A DNA stretch of 64,000 bases from Athripsodes cinereus (GCA_947579605.1 OX388311.1:28336951-28400950), one strand, 5' to 3'; numbered from the stretch's first letter, positions 31,800-42,119 are shown. Translations and numbers: made by a program. Notes: generated from the sequence alone by a model not told the origin.

Positions 31800-32028
31800 T
31801 CCGGCAAAGAATTATGGATCTCCCAAGCTTTTCCGTAAGTTTTCGAGTGCCATGTAAAAAGCAGATGTTCGACTTCTACATCTTAAATTCGGCGATGAGG
31901 TTTTTCATTTATACTGAATATCTTAATTATGTGGTGTTGGCACGGAGAGGACAGCTTGCATGTTAATTACATACATGCAGCTGGCCTGCTGGCCACTCCG
32001 CCTATGTGACAGACCGTAATGGTATAAT
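31800..32028 (+). mobile_element. SINE-A copy, near full length
   Basis: It has the extended 5' end (GGATCATCCGGCAAAGAATT), head (CCGTAAGTTTTCGAGTGCCA), middle (AAATTCGGCGATGAGG), distal part (GGCACGGAGAGGACAGCTTG) and a TATAATAGTAG tail. One of the best copies for a consensus. It overlaps the end of a 157-codon frame starting at 31493, which is therefore unlikely to be a host gene. Confidence 0.88.
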
Positions 32029-32228
32029 AGTAGAAGCTATCATTAATTTGTCAGAAAATTTCTACAGTTATAGCTATATTTTCTTCTTTTTCAGCCATCT
32101 TGTGTCCATTCTGGACAATAAATTCACTTTGGTTTTAATAACTTCAAGAAAAAAAGTGGACCCCACCATCACGTGCGACTAATTAATGCCCAAGAAAATG
32201 AAGAAATATATTCTTATGAAATTATTAT

Positions 32229-32420
32229 TTCCAATAATTGGGATAGCCTGCGAATTAAAAGCAGCGAAATCGCTCTATACATAACAATAAAAGTTAAAAT
32301 ACATTCAGAACGGTTGGCAAACCTCATCGCTGAATAAAAGAAGTTAAATATCTTTTAAGATGTTTATTTATGAATACCTACATGTTTTTTGGATGACACC
32401 CGAATACTTACAGAAATGAG
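32229..32420 (-). mobile_element. SINE-A copy, diverged
   Basis: The reverse complement has CATTTCTGTAAGTATTCGGG (head), CAGCGATGAGGTTTGCCAAC (middle) and a decayed distal part. Confidence 0.65.
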
Positions 32421-32424
32421 TTTC

Positions 32425-32868
32425 TTATTATTATTATTCGTGGAGTATTCTCATACTCCACGAATTATAAATCATTAAAAACAATAGAATTAATAAAACA
32501 TGAAATTCGATATTTGTTTATAAGCAGAATTTTCACAAGTGGAATTTATTACAGCAATTATAATAATTATTATCGAAAACATAATATTCTTTTTATTTTT
32601 GGAAATTTAATTTAAGATATAACCTCCCCTTGTTGTATGGAAGTATATAGTAAGTATGTTAAGAATTATATCATTATAATGTCTTAAAATAACAACAAAG
32701 AAAATAATAAAAAAAGCAATGTAATCAAAATCAAATTATTATGTTAGTAGGTACCTATAAAAGATATTAATAACACGTTTTGAAATTGTTCGCTTACTTT
32801 GAAACTGTAGAAAATTATTTGAAACATTGACACAGGAACTTTTAAGATGCCCTAAATGATAATAAATA
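32425..32868. other. AT-rich interval, nothing recognised
   Basis: A short inverted repeat (ATTCGTGGAGTATTCTCATACTCCACGAAT) sits at about 32437-32466; otherwise nothing. Confidence 0.45.
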
Positions 32869-32878
32869 AAACGCCAAA

Positions 32879-33372
32879 AAAATGGCAGCACACACAGAAA
32901 GACACAAGCAGATCCACGACCCTAGACATCCCATTCACGATCACCGGATGGTACCTCCAAGACTAGGATCGAGAAAAAGCTTTCTTAAAGTTACAAATGA
33001 CCTTACCACCTCGTCAGAAAAGCGTAAAGAGGAATTGTGGAGGCAGGAACTTGGCGACAATCCATGGATGATGCCATCTAAAAGCGCTAACACCGTGCAT
33101 AGTCTGAGGTACCCCACGTGGAAGACACTGAACAGGCTAAGGGTTGGGGTGACTAGGTGCAAAAGTAACCATCGGAGGTGGGGCTTTTTGGATGAGGAGG
33201 ACACTAGCTGCGACTGCGGGGAGGTGCAGAGTGATTCTCATTTATTGCAATGCCCGCTGATGCAGAATACATGTAATGAAAGTGACCTATTGATGGCGAA
33301 TGACAAAGCGATATACGTCGCTGAATACTGGAGTGGCAAAATCTAAAGTCCAGACCCAAAAAGTAAGTAAGT
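32879..33372 (+). pseudogene. LINE-J: 5'-truncated Jockey/CR1-like LINE with AAGT tail
   Basis: The 154-codon frame (ATG at 32882, stop 33346) contains PWMMPSKSANTVHSLRYP, WKTLNRLRVGVTRCKSNHRR, WGFLDEEDTSCDCGEVQSD and SHLLQCPL. The WKTLNRLR.G..RC..N...WG....  C.CG..Q...H...CP pattern is the zinc-binding C-terminus of Jockey/CR1-type LINE proteins. The MAAHTER start is simply where the copy is truncated. The 3' end is an AAGTAAGTAAGTAA tail. Flanks AAACGCCAAA (32869-32878) and AAAAGCCAAA (33373-33382) look like a 10-bp target duplication with one mismatch. The intact frame over 150 codons suggests a younger copy. Confidence 0.82.
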
Positions 33373-33384
33373 AAAAGCCAAATA

Positions 33385-33500
33385 TATTATCAAAACAGAT
33401 TGATTATGTATAGAAGAAAACACAATAAATTGGTTTTAGTATGACAATGACTTTGTCCTGCGACCTATATAATTAAATGAACAGTGATTATAATAATATA
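33385..33500. other. Short AT-rich spacer
   Basis: Nothing recognised. Confidence 0.4.
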
Positions 33501-33503
33501 ATT

Positions 33504-33674
33504 TTTTTTTTAAAAAGATATATCTGGGTTTTTTTATAAACCCAAATACAACCTTATACACCTTTCACAGTAAGCTAAAAAGTTTGTGTCGTGAAAGGGG
33601 AGTTTGCCGGCACCTGGGATCGAACCTCATGTTCATAAGGCCGAGACTCTACCTCCAGGCTACCGACGAACTCG
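33504..33674 (-). mobile_element. SINE-D copy, near full length
   Basis: The reverse complement has GAGTTCGTCGGTAGCCTGG, GGTTCGATCCCAGGTGCCGG with a deletion just before the B-box, CCCCTTTCACGACACAAAC and the AACCCAGATATATCTTTTTA end. Confidence 0.85.
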
Positions 33675-34104
33675 AACTTTCTTTATTTCCATATAAGGAA
33701 TATGATATTTTTCTACTTCCTATTCTTATCTGTACATTGTAAATAGAGGATATTATCAAATTTTACATGTATCTTGGTGAAAATGATTTTCATAAGATAA
33801 TTATAACATTTACTACATATTTTATTGCCGCATTATGTTCTTTTACGGACAACTTGATTTCTGTGTTAGTTGTAAAACTGCTGAAACAATTTGTGAACAT
33901 TGCAATTTCTAGATGTAGAGTGTTTTGTTGAAACACTCCCTTTTGTTCCATAAAAATAAAGTACAATTGTCATAGAATTGTCGTTAAATATAATACGTAT
34001 CATGATTCGTGCTGATTAAACGTTATTTTAATAAAATCGTCTATTGAATTTTATATCAAATAATATTTTCCAAATGGTTTCACGAAGTAAATGAAAAAAA
34101 AAAT

Positions 34105-34702
34105 TAAAAACAAATGTTTTCTTCAACTATATTGATTATTATTGAGAGAGGCGTATTTCGTCTTTCAAATGAATTGTCAAACTTTCAAGAAGATTGACAA
34201 TTATTATTATTATTACATTGGATGATTTATTCGGCGCCGTTTAATGGAGTATCCATCTCAAGGGCGCGGGAAACTATGTTGGAAGAGCGAAGTCTTCAGC
34301 TTGCTCCTGAACGTTTGTAATCGGCTGGTTTTTACGGAGGTCCTCGGGGAGTCGGTTCCAAATGACGGGTCCTGCGACGCCAAAAGCCCTATCATAGAAG
34401 CAGGACTTGTTTGCTCTGTTGTTTTCGTCCAGCATGTTGGTGGATGTCTTAGCTGAGCGTAGACAATGCGTGACAATGTCCTTGAAATACAAAAGACGTC
34501 TCTCCTATATTGACTATAGTATTGATTTTTATAGAGAAAGTCGTCTTTCGTCTTTCAAGGGCATTGTCAGTTTCTCAAGGATATTGACAGTGTCCTTGAA
34601 ATACAAAAGACGTCTCCTTCAATTAAAATCAATAAAGTAGAAGAAAATATTTGTTTTCAATTTCATTATATAATTCTACTATCTAAACACTGATACAGTG
34701 AA
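34105..34702. repeat. Foldback-C locus: two overlapping foldbacks, one carrying a LINE
   Basis: The left arm 34108-34201 (AATGTTTTCTTCAACTATAT, GAGAGAGGCGTATTTCGTC) pairs with sequence starting at 34471 (CCTTGAAATACAAAAGACGT). A second stem follows at about 34540-34615 (AAGTCGTCTTTCGTCTTTC with its complement). The 3' flank ATTCTACTATCTAAACACTG with ACAGTGAA (34671-34702) is the family flank. A LINE-F copy sits exactly in the first foldback (34202-34470). Confidence 0.75.
34202..34470 (-). pseudogene. LINE-F 3' end inserted in a foldback, with target duplication
   Basis: The minus frame reads CLRSAKTSTNMLDENNRANK, CFYDRAFGVAGPVIWNRLPE and, after a frameshift, FRSKLKTSLFQHSFPRP. The YDRAF.VAGP..WN.LP...R and FRSKLKT.LF blocks are the C-terminal signature of CR1/Jockey-type LINE proteins. 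The minus-strand 3' tail is a TAA/AAT repeat (34202-34215 on the plus strand). TGACAAT occurs on both sides (34195-34201 and 34471-34477). 5' truncated. Relatives: 30000-30135 (-), 45440-45670 (+), 47755-48040 (-). Confidence 0.85.
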
Positions 34703-34789
34703 CCCACTTTTTTATTTCCAAAATAAGTTTTGAGTGCAATGGAAAAAATGCTTAAATAACTTCATTCATCTACTACTTTGTCATCAAAA

Positions 34790-35012
34790 GATATTTCACA
34801 AATTGTGTAACCAGCGGACTTAGTGCACGTAATGGACATGCAGATTGTCCTCCCGTGCCAAATAAAATAAGAGATTCAGTATGGGTGGCAAACCTCATCA
34901 CCGAGTCGTAGTCCGCAGATGTTGATTGTTTTGTATGTGAGATTTTTCGAAAACCCACCTTTCACAGGACACTCAAAAACTTACAGAAATCAGTGCGAGA
35001 TTTATTTTTTAC
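34790..35012 (-). mobile_element. SINE-A copy, near full length
   Basis: The reverse complement has TGTAAGTTTTTGAGTGTCCT (head), GGTGATGAGGTTTGCCACCC (middle) and GGCACGGGAGGACAATC (distal). The 3' tail is decayed. Confidence 0.8.
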
Positions 35013-35034
35013 AGGGGACTCCACAGTATATTAA

Positions 35035-35240
35035 TTTGTTCATTTATTTCACTGTCCCGGAACAGAGCAATCTAGTGGGACGATGTAATTTCCCTGTCTT
35101 GCGTGAATCAATTGGTGACATACACGGTCGCACGGGCCCGGTGGCAGCCCGATGTGGAACCTTTCTTTTACAAAGACAACCATAATCTATCCATTGTTTG
35201 GTCCATGTGGGGGTTGCTCCTGGCTCGCTTGTCTGGGACC
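35035..35240. other. GC-richer unassigned segment
   Basis: It stands out from the AT-rich background (GGTCGCACGGGCCCGGTGGC near 35127). Both strands have short open frames but no recognised domain and no second copy in the window. It could be an exon, a decayed element or a single-copy conserved block. Confidence 0.35.
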
Positions 35241-35403
35241 GTTATTGGGATTCCATAATAAGGTGTGATAAAAAGATATAGTGATAAGACAATACATGAT
35301 TTCCATGAAAATATATGATACTGTGATCATACATTGTTCTTGTCTAATGTTGATGTATTGTATGGAGGGAAATAAAAACTTTTTCATTTCATTTTCTTTT
35401 CAG

Positions 35404-35502
35404 TACACTTTCTGGAAGCAGAACCAGGCAAAAACCAGTCTCCTCCATCCAGAGGTCGATCGTGAAGTCGGAGCCATGTGGACGAAAGAACAAAAGCGAT
35501 AA
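35404..35502 (+). CDS. Possible 3'-terminal exon of a host gene (uncertain)
   Basis: A pyrimidine-rich stretch ending TTTCATTTTCTTTTCAG (35387-35403) is a good splice acceptor. From the next base the frame reads YTFWKQNQAKTSLL, then HPEVDREVGAMWTKEQKR and a TAA stop (35500-35502). AATAAA-like signals follow about 10 bases later. The charged, non-repetitive composition and lack of other copies favour host sequence, but 32 residues are too few to name a family and no upstream exon is recognised here. Confidence 0.3.
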   Translation, partial: YTFWKQNQAKTSLLHPEVDREVGAMWTKEQKR

Positions 35503-35504
35503 AA

Positions 35505-36185
35505 AAATTAAAATAAATAATATTACCTATATTCTACATTATACAACATTTTTTAACCTCTTGAACTTGTTCAACTCTGGTAAAGATAGAAATGTTTAAG
35601 ATAGACACAGAATATAAAATATAAGTTGATTATTTAACTGATATTACTTATAATATACTTTCCATTGATATAAAGATAAAATAACTGTAGACTACAAAAG
35701 ATAAGATTAAAGTATAAAATTGTATTTCTTTCAAAGTACAAATCTGATAAAATTATCCGGACAGGAACTCTGCTTTTGTTCTAAATTTTCTTAGCTGATT
35801 AAAGTAAGTAAGTGAGTTGTTCTTCATTAGAAAAGTTATAATATATTTTTGTACAAGAACCACTTATCTTCGCGGAAAAAAGGAAATAAAGACTTCTTAA
35901 TCTACAGTTGAATCTTGCGGACTGAAAGGAGTTAAAAGGAAGAACACCTAGTAAAGGAGTATAATACAGAAAGCGGAAAATAAGTCGAGGTTATGGAGGA
36001 ACAAAGAGATTCTCTGATGTGGAAAGATTTGAATAAACTCTACTACTACTATGTAGTAGTACTGTAACTCCTTCTTGTTGGTTGATTTTATTGTAAGGAG
36101 GTACCTACCTATAAATTAATAATGTCATTCAAACTAAACCTTTACACTTGTTATTATTTTATAACCATGTTTTAATAACTAATTT
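35505..36185. other. AT-rich interval, nothing recognised
   Basis: If 35404-35502 is a terminal exon, the first part would be its 3' UTR. Otherwise featureless. Confidence 0.35.
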
Positions 36186-36186
36186 T

Positions 36187-36335
36187 CCAGTAAATTTGCA
36201 CAACTCTCACTCACTCTACAACGCTCTCCCATTCAGAGCGTATACGCGCCAATTGAAACACATCTTCCCACGACAATTCTAGCGTTCTGTTGTTGTGGTC
36301 ATACAACCGGTGTATTGTGAAAGAGGTACGTCAAG
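36187..36335 (-). pseudogene. LINE-E 3' end
   Basis: The reverse complement matches the 14425 copy: ACCTCTTTCACAATACACC, a TAGAATTGTCGTGGGAAGA block and CGCTCTGAATGGGAGAGCG. It is missing the coding end and carries several small indels. Confidence 0.7.
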
Positions 36336-36599
36336 GCCGTCACAATCTTTGTGGACAAAACAGCAGTTATCGTTTTGGTCAACTATTATTAGACATTCCC
36401 AATAAAACTTAACTCAGCCAGAACCCTCGTCTTTCTCTTATTACTAGACTTCTTATTCTTCTCTACGTGTCTTGTCGGGTCACGTAAAGAATAGAGAAGA
36501 TCATGGCATTGCCCAGGGGTAGTCAGTGGTGAAATTGAAAGTAATTTATATATCAGTCATAATATAGTTGGTGGCATTAGTCATCGCTGATTTTGATGA

Positions 36600-37265
36600 T
36601 GTTCAATGTTTTACTTTAACAGGACACTCGTGTAGCTCGACGGGGTGTCAGGGCTGGAAGACGTGTGGAACATCTTGGTATACCTGTTGAAGCAGAAACC
36701 GGGATAAGGGATATATCTAGGGCAATCGGCAAGATTTGTGAGAGGACAATGAGTGTTTGGCAAGACAGATGGACCACTGGAGGAACGGGTAGACTTGTCT
36801 ACAAGTTCTTTCCATATGTCCGTGAAAGACTGAGAATGAGCTTCTTGTCCCTTGATCATTTTTCTGAAAACGTATCACTAGACATGGCCATTTAAGAAGT
36901 AAACTTTTTGAATTAGCATTCACCGATAATCCATGGTTCACATGTGGGACAGGAGCTCAATATGCGGAACATATCCTTTGGGAATGTCCTTTGATGATAG
37001 ATGCAAGAGAGGAAATGATTCTGGGTATGACTGTTGACACTCCTCGACCCATCTGGGTTGGGGAAATGTTTTTAAATGCCACAAACGCTTCTGGATCTGC
37101 TACGTCAACCAGGTTCCCCACCCACTGACGTGGTAGGGTCGGAGGTGCCAACACTGGCATAGTGGTACTAGACTAGAGATAGTTGAAATACAAATAAATT
37201 GTCACCTAAACGGATAAATAGGAGTCCTTGGACTCCTGAAATATCCGACAAATAAGGCTATTTCA
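36600..37265 (+). pseudogene. R1-like LINE C-terminus and 3' UTR
   Basis: In frame: CERTMSVWQDRWTTGGTGRL, then FFPYVRERLRMSFLSLDHF; after a frameshift near 36890, GHLRSKLFELAFTDNPWF, CGTGAQYAEHILWECPLM and FLNATNASGSATSTRF. WQ.RW....GR......P (RNase H-like end) and C..G....EHILWECP are C-terminal blocks of R1/Jockey-group LINEs. The 3' UTR 37090-37265 matches the split relic at 1748-2812. At least one frameshift, so it is dead. Confidence 0.8.
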
Positions 37266-37312
37266 ACACTTTTACAGAACACTCAAAACTTACAGAAAAG
37301 AGCGGAAAAGCT
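37258..37312 (-). mobile_element. SINE-A head fragment
   Basis: The reverse complement reads CCGCTCTTTTCTGTAAGTTT and GAGTGTTCTGTAAAAGTG. It abuts the 3' end of the R1-like relic. Confidence 0.65.
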
Positions 37313-37624
37313 ATACATTACCAAGAAATCCACTGAAAAGAAATCAAATTGTATGTCAAAGTTTTTCGTTTCATTATAATATCACAAAGTAAGAATACGA
37401 ATAAATTTTCATGCACGAACCATTTTTTGTCACAAACCTACTTTTTTTTCAGCAACATTTGTTTTATTATAGTATAACCAGGACCTTTTGCGAACTTTGA
37501 CTTTATTATGATATATACACTACAACGTTAATCACAGTGTGACATACGGGAGACGAATTTTCATTTTAAAATCTTAATTAAGGGTAGAGCACATATTTAG
37601 GCATGAGCAATTATTTTCAAGAAT

Positions 37625-37972
37625 CCTATCAGTGATCTGTATCTTTTTAATGTATTCAAGAACATGCTTGATCAGGAACAGAATTGCCGCATAGACAATT
37701 TAAGTCACGGACATAATATCTGGTATACTGATCCGGTATTCTTAGGAACCCCTGATTGTAAATGTGAAGATGTGCATACAGTGAGACACATATGTAGTGC
37801 AGGACTGTCATCTCAAAACATTCAGCGGGGACCTACAAAACACCCATGAGGCAAGACTGGAGGAGGTGAACTGGCTGGCAAGACTTTATATGTAGGATTA
37901 AACGCAGCCCACACGGGTGAAGATTACGATCCTACACACCAAGCCACTTGAAAAGTAAGTAAGATAATCTGT
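37625..37972 (+). pseudogene. LINE C-terminal relic with AAGTAAGT tail
   Basis: In frame from 37664: SHGHNIWYTDPVFLGTPDCK, then CEDVHTVRHICSAG. The PDC.C.....T..HIC cluster is the zinc-binding end of Jockey-type LINE proteins. The later stretch VNWLARLYM in another frame fits the following residues. The 3' end is an AAGTAAGTAAG tail, as in LINE-J. Confidence 0.6.
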
Positions 37973-37974
37973 TC

Positions 37975-38600
37975 ATCAGATTAATAACAGTACTTTATCA
38001 CCGAATGCATAAACATTAATGATTTTTTCACCCTTTCCCCTGGATGTTGATTCAAAAGTAGAGCTTTTATTTTACCCAAACGCAAAGAAAAAAAATCAGA
38101 AAAAGGCTCAGGGTTTACTTACTAGAATGGCACATCATGCATACATACATATACAGTAGTATGTAAATAACTAAAAGATCTTTTTAATCATTCTGTTTTT
38201 GTGAGCCACTGAACTGGATCTATTAAGCGAAAGAATCGTACACATTAATTTACTTCACCGAGTCACTTTGCCCATCTCTACATGAAGAGCGTGTGATTAA
38301 AAATACTTTCAACATTAGCTGGTATGTAAAAATACGAGCGCACATTTTCATAATACTCATATTACAATAAAAATATGTTTGATGTTATTCTTATATACAC
38401 ATTCTCTTCATACACTATACACTCATACACCCGTACTCAGGAAAAATGTAAATTTAACCCTGGATAACTAACCATAGGTAGCTTGGAAATAGATTTTTTT
38501 CCAAATTTAACCGAAGCCTTACTGATAAAAAAAAAAGTTATGGTCCATTCACTCAATATGTACACCGAATTTTTTTAATAAAATAACACCAAAAATATTT
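37975..38600. other. AT-rich interval, nothing recognised
   Basis: No repeat partners or frames of note. Confidence 0.4.
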
Positions 38601-38604
38601 TTGG

Positions 38605-38735
38605 TTTCAAGTATTTTCAACCCATTCTGAATCTCTAAATTTTTCTTGACACTGATAGTACAGCTTTGTATGTTTATTGCATGCAGCTAGTCAGCTTGGT
38701 CTTTACTTATGGAATGTGAGTGATGGCTCAAGTAC
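38605..38735 (+). mobile_element. SINE-A middle/distal fragment
   Basis: CAACCCATTCTGAATCTCTA, then GACACTGATAGTACAGC and TGCATGCAGCTAGTCAGC; the 3' end is decayed. Confidence 0.6.
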
Positions 38736-38739
38736 AAAT

Positions 38740-39465
38740 TTTAAAACAATGTTTATCAGTGAATAAAATTTTTGACAATAATATTTCTCATAATCGAGGT
38801 GTTTGACATTTTGGTAAAAAGAAAATTCTAAATAACCCTTAACTAGTTTAACAGTTTTTGAAAATAGTGATTTAAAAGTTTTTGCGCGCTCTTGTGGTGA
38901 TTTTCAAAAAACGGTGCAAAATTAGTTGTCTGAAACACTTTTATTATTATTTCTTTTTCAATCTTTTTTATGGTCAGCAAACAGCAAGAACAATTAACCG
39001 CCGGGATTATTTAAGCCAGATTCGAAATAAAACTCATCTCTGTTTATGAATATCATTTGAGTTAACCGAATATAATACATGGAATAGCATTTTTTTGCTG
39101 GATTGTACATATGAGTGAAAAAACATTCGCACAATATCATTCTCAGAGACTTGATATTATTCATGAAAAATGTTAATTAACGGTGATGTGTTTTGCACAT
39201 TAATTGTAAAACGAAATAATTTTTTCGTATTTTAAGAATGCATGCATCTGAGTAATTCTTCTTTTTCTCAACCCACTCCTGAACACAGCCCTTCTCCATC
39301 TTTCGCTATGTTAAATTATCCGATGCTGGACCGTCTGCCTGGTAAGTGTGCACCAATCTACATGATTCAATGAGGTCGTTCCATTGCAATGTTAGTATTT
39401 CTAATTTCACTTTGCTTCATAATCTATCAAAGTGGAAATACAAGACTGCATAGAATATAATATAA
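38740..39465. other. AT-rich interval, nothing firm
   Basis: 39245-39350 is somewhat GC-richer and may be a decayed LINE piece; no partner copy. Confidence 0.35.
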
Positions 39466-39469
39466 TGTA

Positions 39470-39582
39470 AATAAATGTGTTGAAGGGTGGTGTTTGTGTT
39501 CACACTGTGAAAATCCATTTTCAATAATTTATAAATAATTAAAACACTGTGAAAATATAAGTGTTTTTATTATTTATAAATT
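39470..39582. mobile_element. Short repeat with CACTGTGAAAAT blocks
   Basis: TTGAAGGGTGGTGTTTGTG, GTTCACACTGTGAAAATCC and AATAATTTATAAATAATTAA match the inverse copy at 46270-46400. The repeated CACTGTGAAAAT blocks suggest a MITE related to the foldback at 8084. Confidence 0.55.
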
Positions 39583-41440
39583 ACTAGCTGGCCCGGCGAA
39601 CTTCGTACCGCCTAAGAATCAATGAACGATTTCATACATACATCTTCTTCCCCTTGTCCTAGTTCGGTCGGGGGCCCATTGCCCCTAAGTATCTCCTCCA
39701 GAGATAACTGTCCACCGCTGCTTCCAGGACCTCTGGCCACTCCAAACCAAGCCTTTCGACACATGTTCGACACCTGCCCTATCTTCTGCCCTCTCCCACA
39801 GACTTTATGAATGATTAATATTATTAATCTCTTTACAAACTCCCGTAATTGTCAAAGTGTGTCATCGAAGGTATAGTGTAAAAAAATATAATTCATTTGG
39901 AACTTTCGCAGTTTAGCGGCCCCACCCGTTGTCGAGTACTTTTTTCCATAGAAAAAGTAATATTTTCGAAACTTGAGGCAATTGTTGCCATATGGTGAAT
40001 TATTTTTAAGTCACCAAATTTTTGGAAAATTCTTTTAAGTATAGGAAAAAAAAATCGCAACTATGAAACTTGAGCGGCCCCACCCATTGTCGAGTAATAT
40101 GTACGGAATTTTGGGAAATTAATTTTCGAAGTGGATTTTTTTTGCCGGCAAATTTGTTTATAAATTATCTGCAGTACGTTATATAATTATGTAGGTACTA
40201 ATTTTTTTTTCAGGTAGATTTTACCTATTCATTTAAAATTTATAAAAATTCTTTCCATGATTTTTTTAAAAATTGAAATATCAGAACTACAGATGTTAAA
40301 TTGTATGGATAACGATTCTTATTTGAGAATGTATAGAAAAATGATCATATAAATAGGCCAATCTATAAAAAAAAACTTCATTGTTGTATTTGTATAATTC
40401 TCCATATTGCATTTTTTATTGAAATTAAAAATGTATGGCGTAAATAATTTTCTTCGTAATTTTTCTTCTCTGTCTGCAAATTTCACTACACAATCTTGCA
40501 TCAGAACTACCTACATGAACACATTCTTATTTTCATCTTTAATAGCACAATTTTTGATTCAATAATAATTTTCCATCTGCAAAAATAAAATACAATTTCA
40601 AATATAACCGTGCACGTCCACATTTATGTGACAGAAGATCTATCGGTACATAAATAATATTAGTCGAATAATTCGGTAGTTACATGGCAATAGGTTGTAT
40701 CTCGCATTTTTTGCGTTTTCAAGTTTGTTCCATAAAATGCTCAAAATAGTGTAATATTTGATGTGGCAAAACGATATGTCTCTTTATAGTCAGAATAAAG
40801 AGAGAAAAGACGTAACTTATTGACATGTAGAAAGATTGTTTTCATCAACATGGCAAAAAAACTCAAATATTTTTAAACTGCAAGAAATTATTTAGTGAAT
40901 GTTACATACATCTTGTAGAAGAAATTATTAAGAGAATGTTACATCTATCTTGTAGAAATAATAATTACCTTCATTTTGATATAGGTATAATGCTCGAAAT
41001 TTGGCTGAAATATCTCTTTTGCAAACTTTGTTTTTGCTCTCCTGTAAAATTATGTTTTAGTGAGATACAACCTATTGCCATGTAACTACCGAATTATAGT
41101 AAACAAATATTAGTACACATTTCGTTCATATTAGTTATAGTAATTTGGTTCTTAATATAGCAGAACCTACGGATTATTTTAGCACAATGCAACAGGCGAC
41201 GTGGGGGCGCTAATAGCGCCATAACTCTGCATATTGTTTTTATTTTTGAAATTAAAAATGTATGGCGTAAATAATTTTCTTCATATTTTTTCTTCCCGTG
41301 AATTTGTAAGATGTTTTAATAGCCTATAGTTTATTCCGGGCGGACAAGAATCCAACAAATCAGAGATCATTCAAATCGGTACAGCCATTCTTGAGTTATA
41401 AGTGTTGTAACACACACGACTTCCTTTTATATATTAGAAT
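39583..41440 (+). mobile_element. Dispersed element starting ACTAGCTGGCCCGGCGAACT
   Basis: The start ACTAGCTGGCCCGGCGAACT and the end (AAATCGGTACAGCCATTCTT, GAGTTATAAGTGTTGTAAC, then TATATATTAGAA) match, from memory, the termini of a repeat common in arthropod genomes. I cannot assign its class safely. A block containing AAAAATGTATGGCGTAAATA occurs twice in direct orientation (about 40425-40470 and 41248-41295). No transposase frame. It contains the MITE at 40671-41094. Confidence 0.55.
40671..41094. mobile_element. MITE with TA target duplication (Tc1/mariner-like)
   Basis: Inverted ends of about 34 bp start ATTCGGTAGTTACATGGCAA on the left and mirror it on the right, with TA directly outside on both sides (40669-40670, 41095-41096). 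The TA target suggests Tc1/mariner-like transposition. 424 bp, no frame. The interior has two similar blocks (GAATGTTACATACATCTTGT at 40907, GAATGTTACATCTATCTTGT at 40934). Confidence 0.85.
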
Positions 41441-41639
41441 TAAATAAATGTGGTGTGATACTGGATAAAAAACACATTATATTATTCACATCAGTGAATA
41501 ATATAGTAGGTACCACTAATATAGGTAATATAGTACCACCTAACATAACAATCAGGGGAAGGATATGTATCCGATGTCAAAGTTGAAAGTTTCCGAGAGA
41601 CATTGTTGCAAAAAATTACTTAGATTCTTATTTATTCTT

Positions 41640-42115
41640 TTTTGTTCAAATTTGTATTAGGAGTGCATAAGTAAAAGTATTAGGAGTGCATAAGTACATG
41701 TGTTTAATACATTTCAAACAAATTGCTATCTAAGAATCGAATGTTCACTGACGGGAGAAAGCTGTAGAACTGAATCAGGAAAATGATAGAGATATCTGAA
41801 GATTAGGAGATACCTATATTGTTTTTTTTATTCGTATTAGGAGTACAGAAGAAAAAAAAATTGGAGTAGGTACCAATGCCTGTTACTTTTCAATAAAAAA
41901 ATTGTAATTTTTCTATGGTTGAGTTAAATTTTGTATTAGGAGTGCAGAAACGCAGAAGGTAAAGAGTATGAAATAATATTTTACTATTATTGGTAAACTT
42001 GTATTAGGGGTAAAGAAATGCAAATAGTAAATAAATACTTCACTAGGTATCTGCAAAATTAATTTTCGTTAAAATTTATACTAGGGATACAGAAATGCGG
42101 AAGGTTAAAATAAAA
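41640..42115 (+). repeat. Degenerate tandem repeat with TATTAGGAGTGCAGAA core
   Basis: The core TATTAGGAGTGCA(T/G)AA(G/A) recurs at 41655, 41678, 41835, 41934, 42002 (TATTAGGGGTAAAGAAATGC) and 42079 (TACTAGGGATACAGAAATGC), always in the same orientation. Later copies also share GCAGAAGGTAA after the core. Spacing is irregular (23-157 bases). Not seen elsewhere in the window. Confidence 0.7.
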
Positions 42116-42119
42116 GGTA

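Noticed and set aside
31493..31966. 157-codon open frame as a host gene
   Set aside because: Its last ~45 codons lie inside a SINE-A copy, and the rest has low-complexity AT-rich composition with no recognisable domain.
32882..33346. 154-codon frame as a host zinc-finger-like gene
   Set aside because: The C.CG...H..CP cluster and WKTLNRLR are LINE C-terminal motifs, a second copy exists at 59945, and the copy has an AAGT tail with flanking duplication.
34244..34492. Several overlapping 70-codon frames on both strands
   Set aside because: All are readings of one frameshifted LINE-F end inserted in a foldback.
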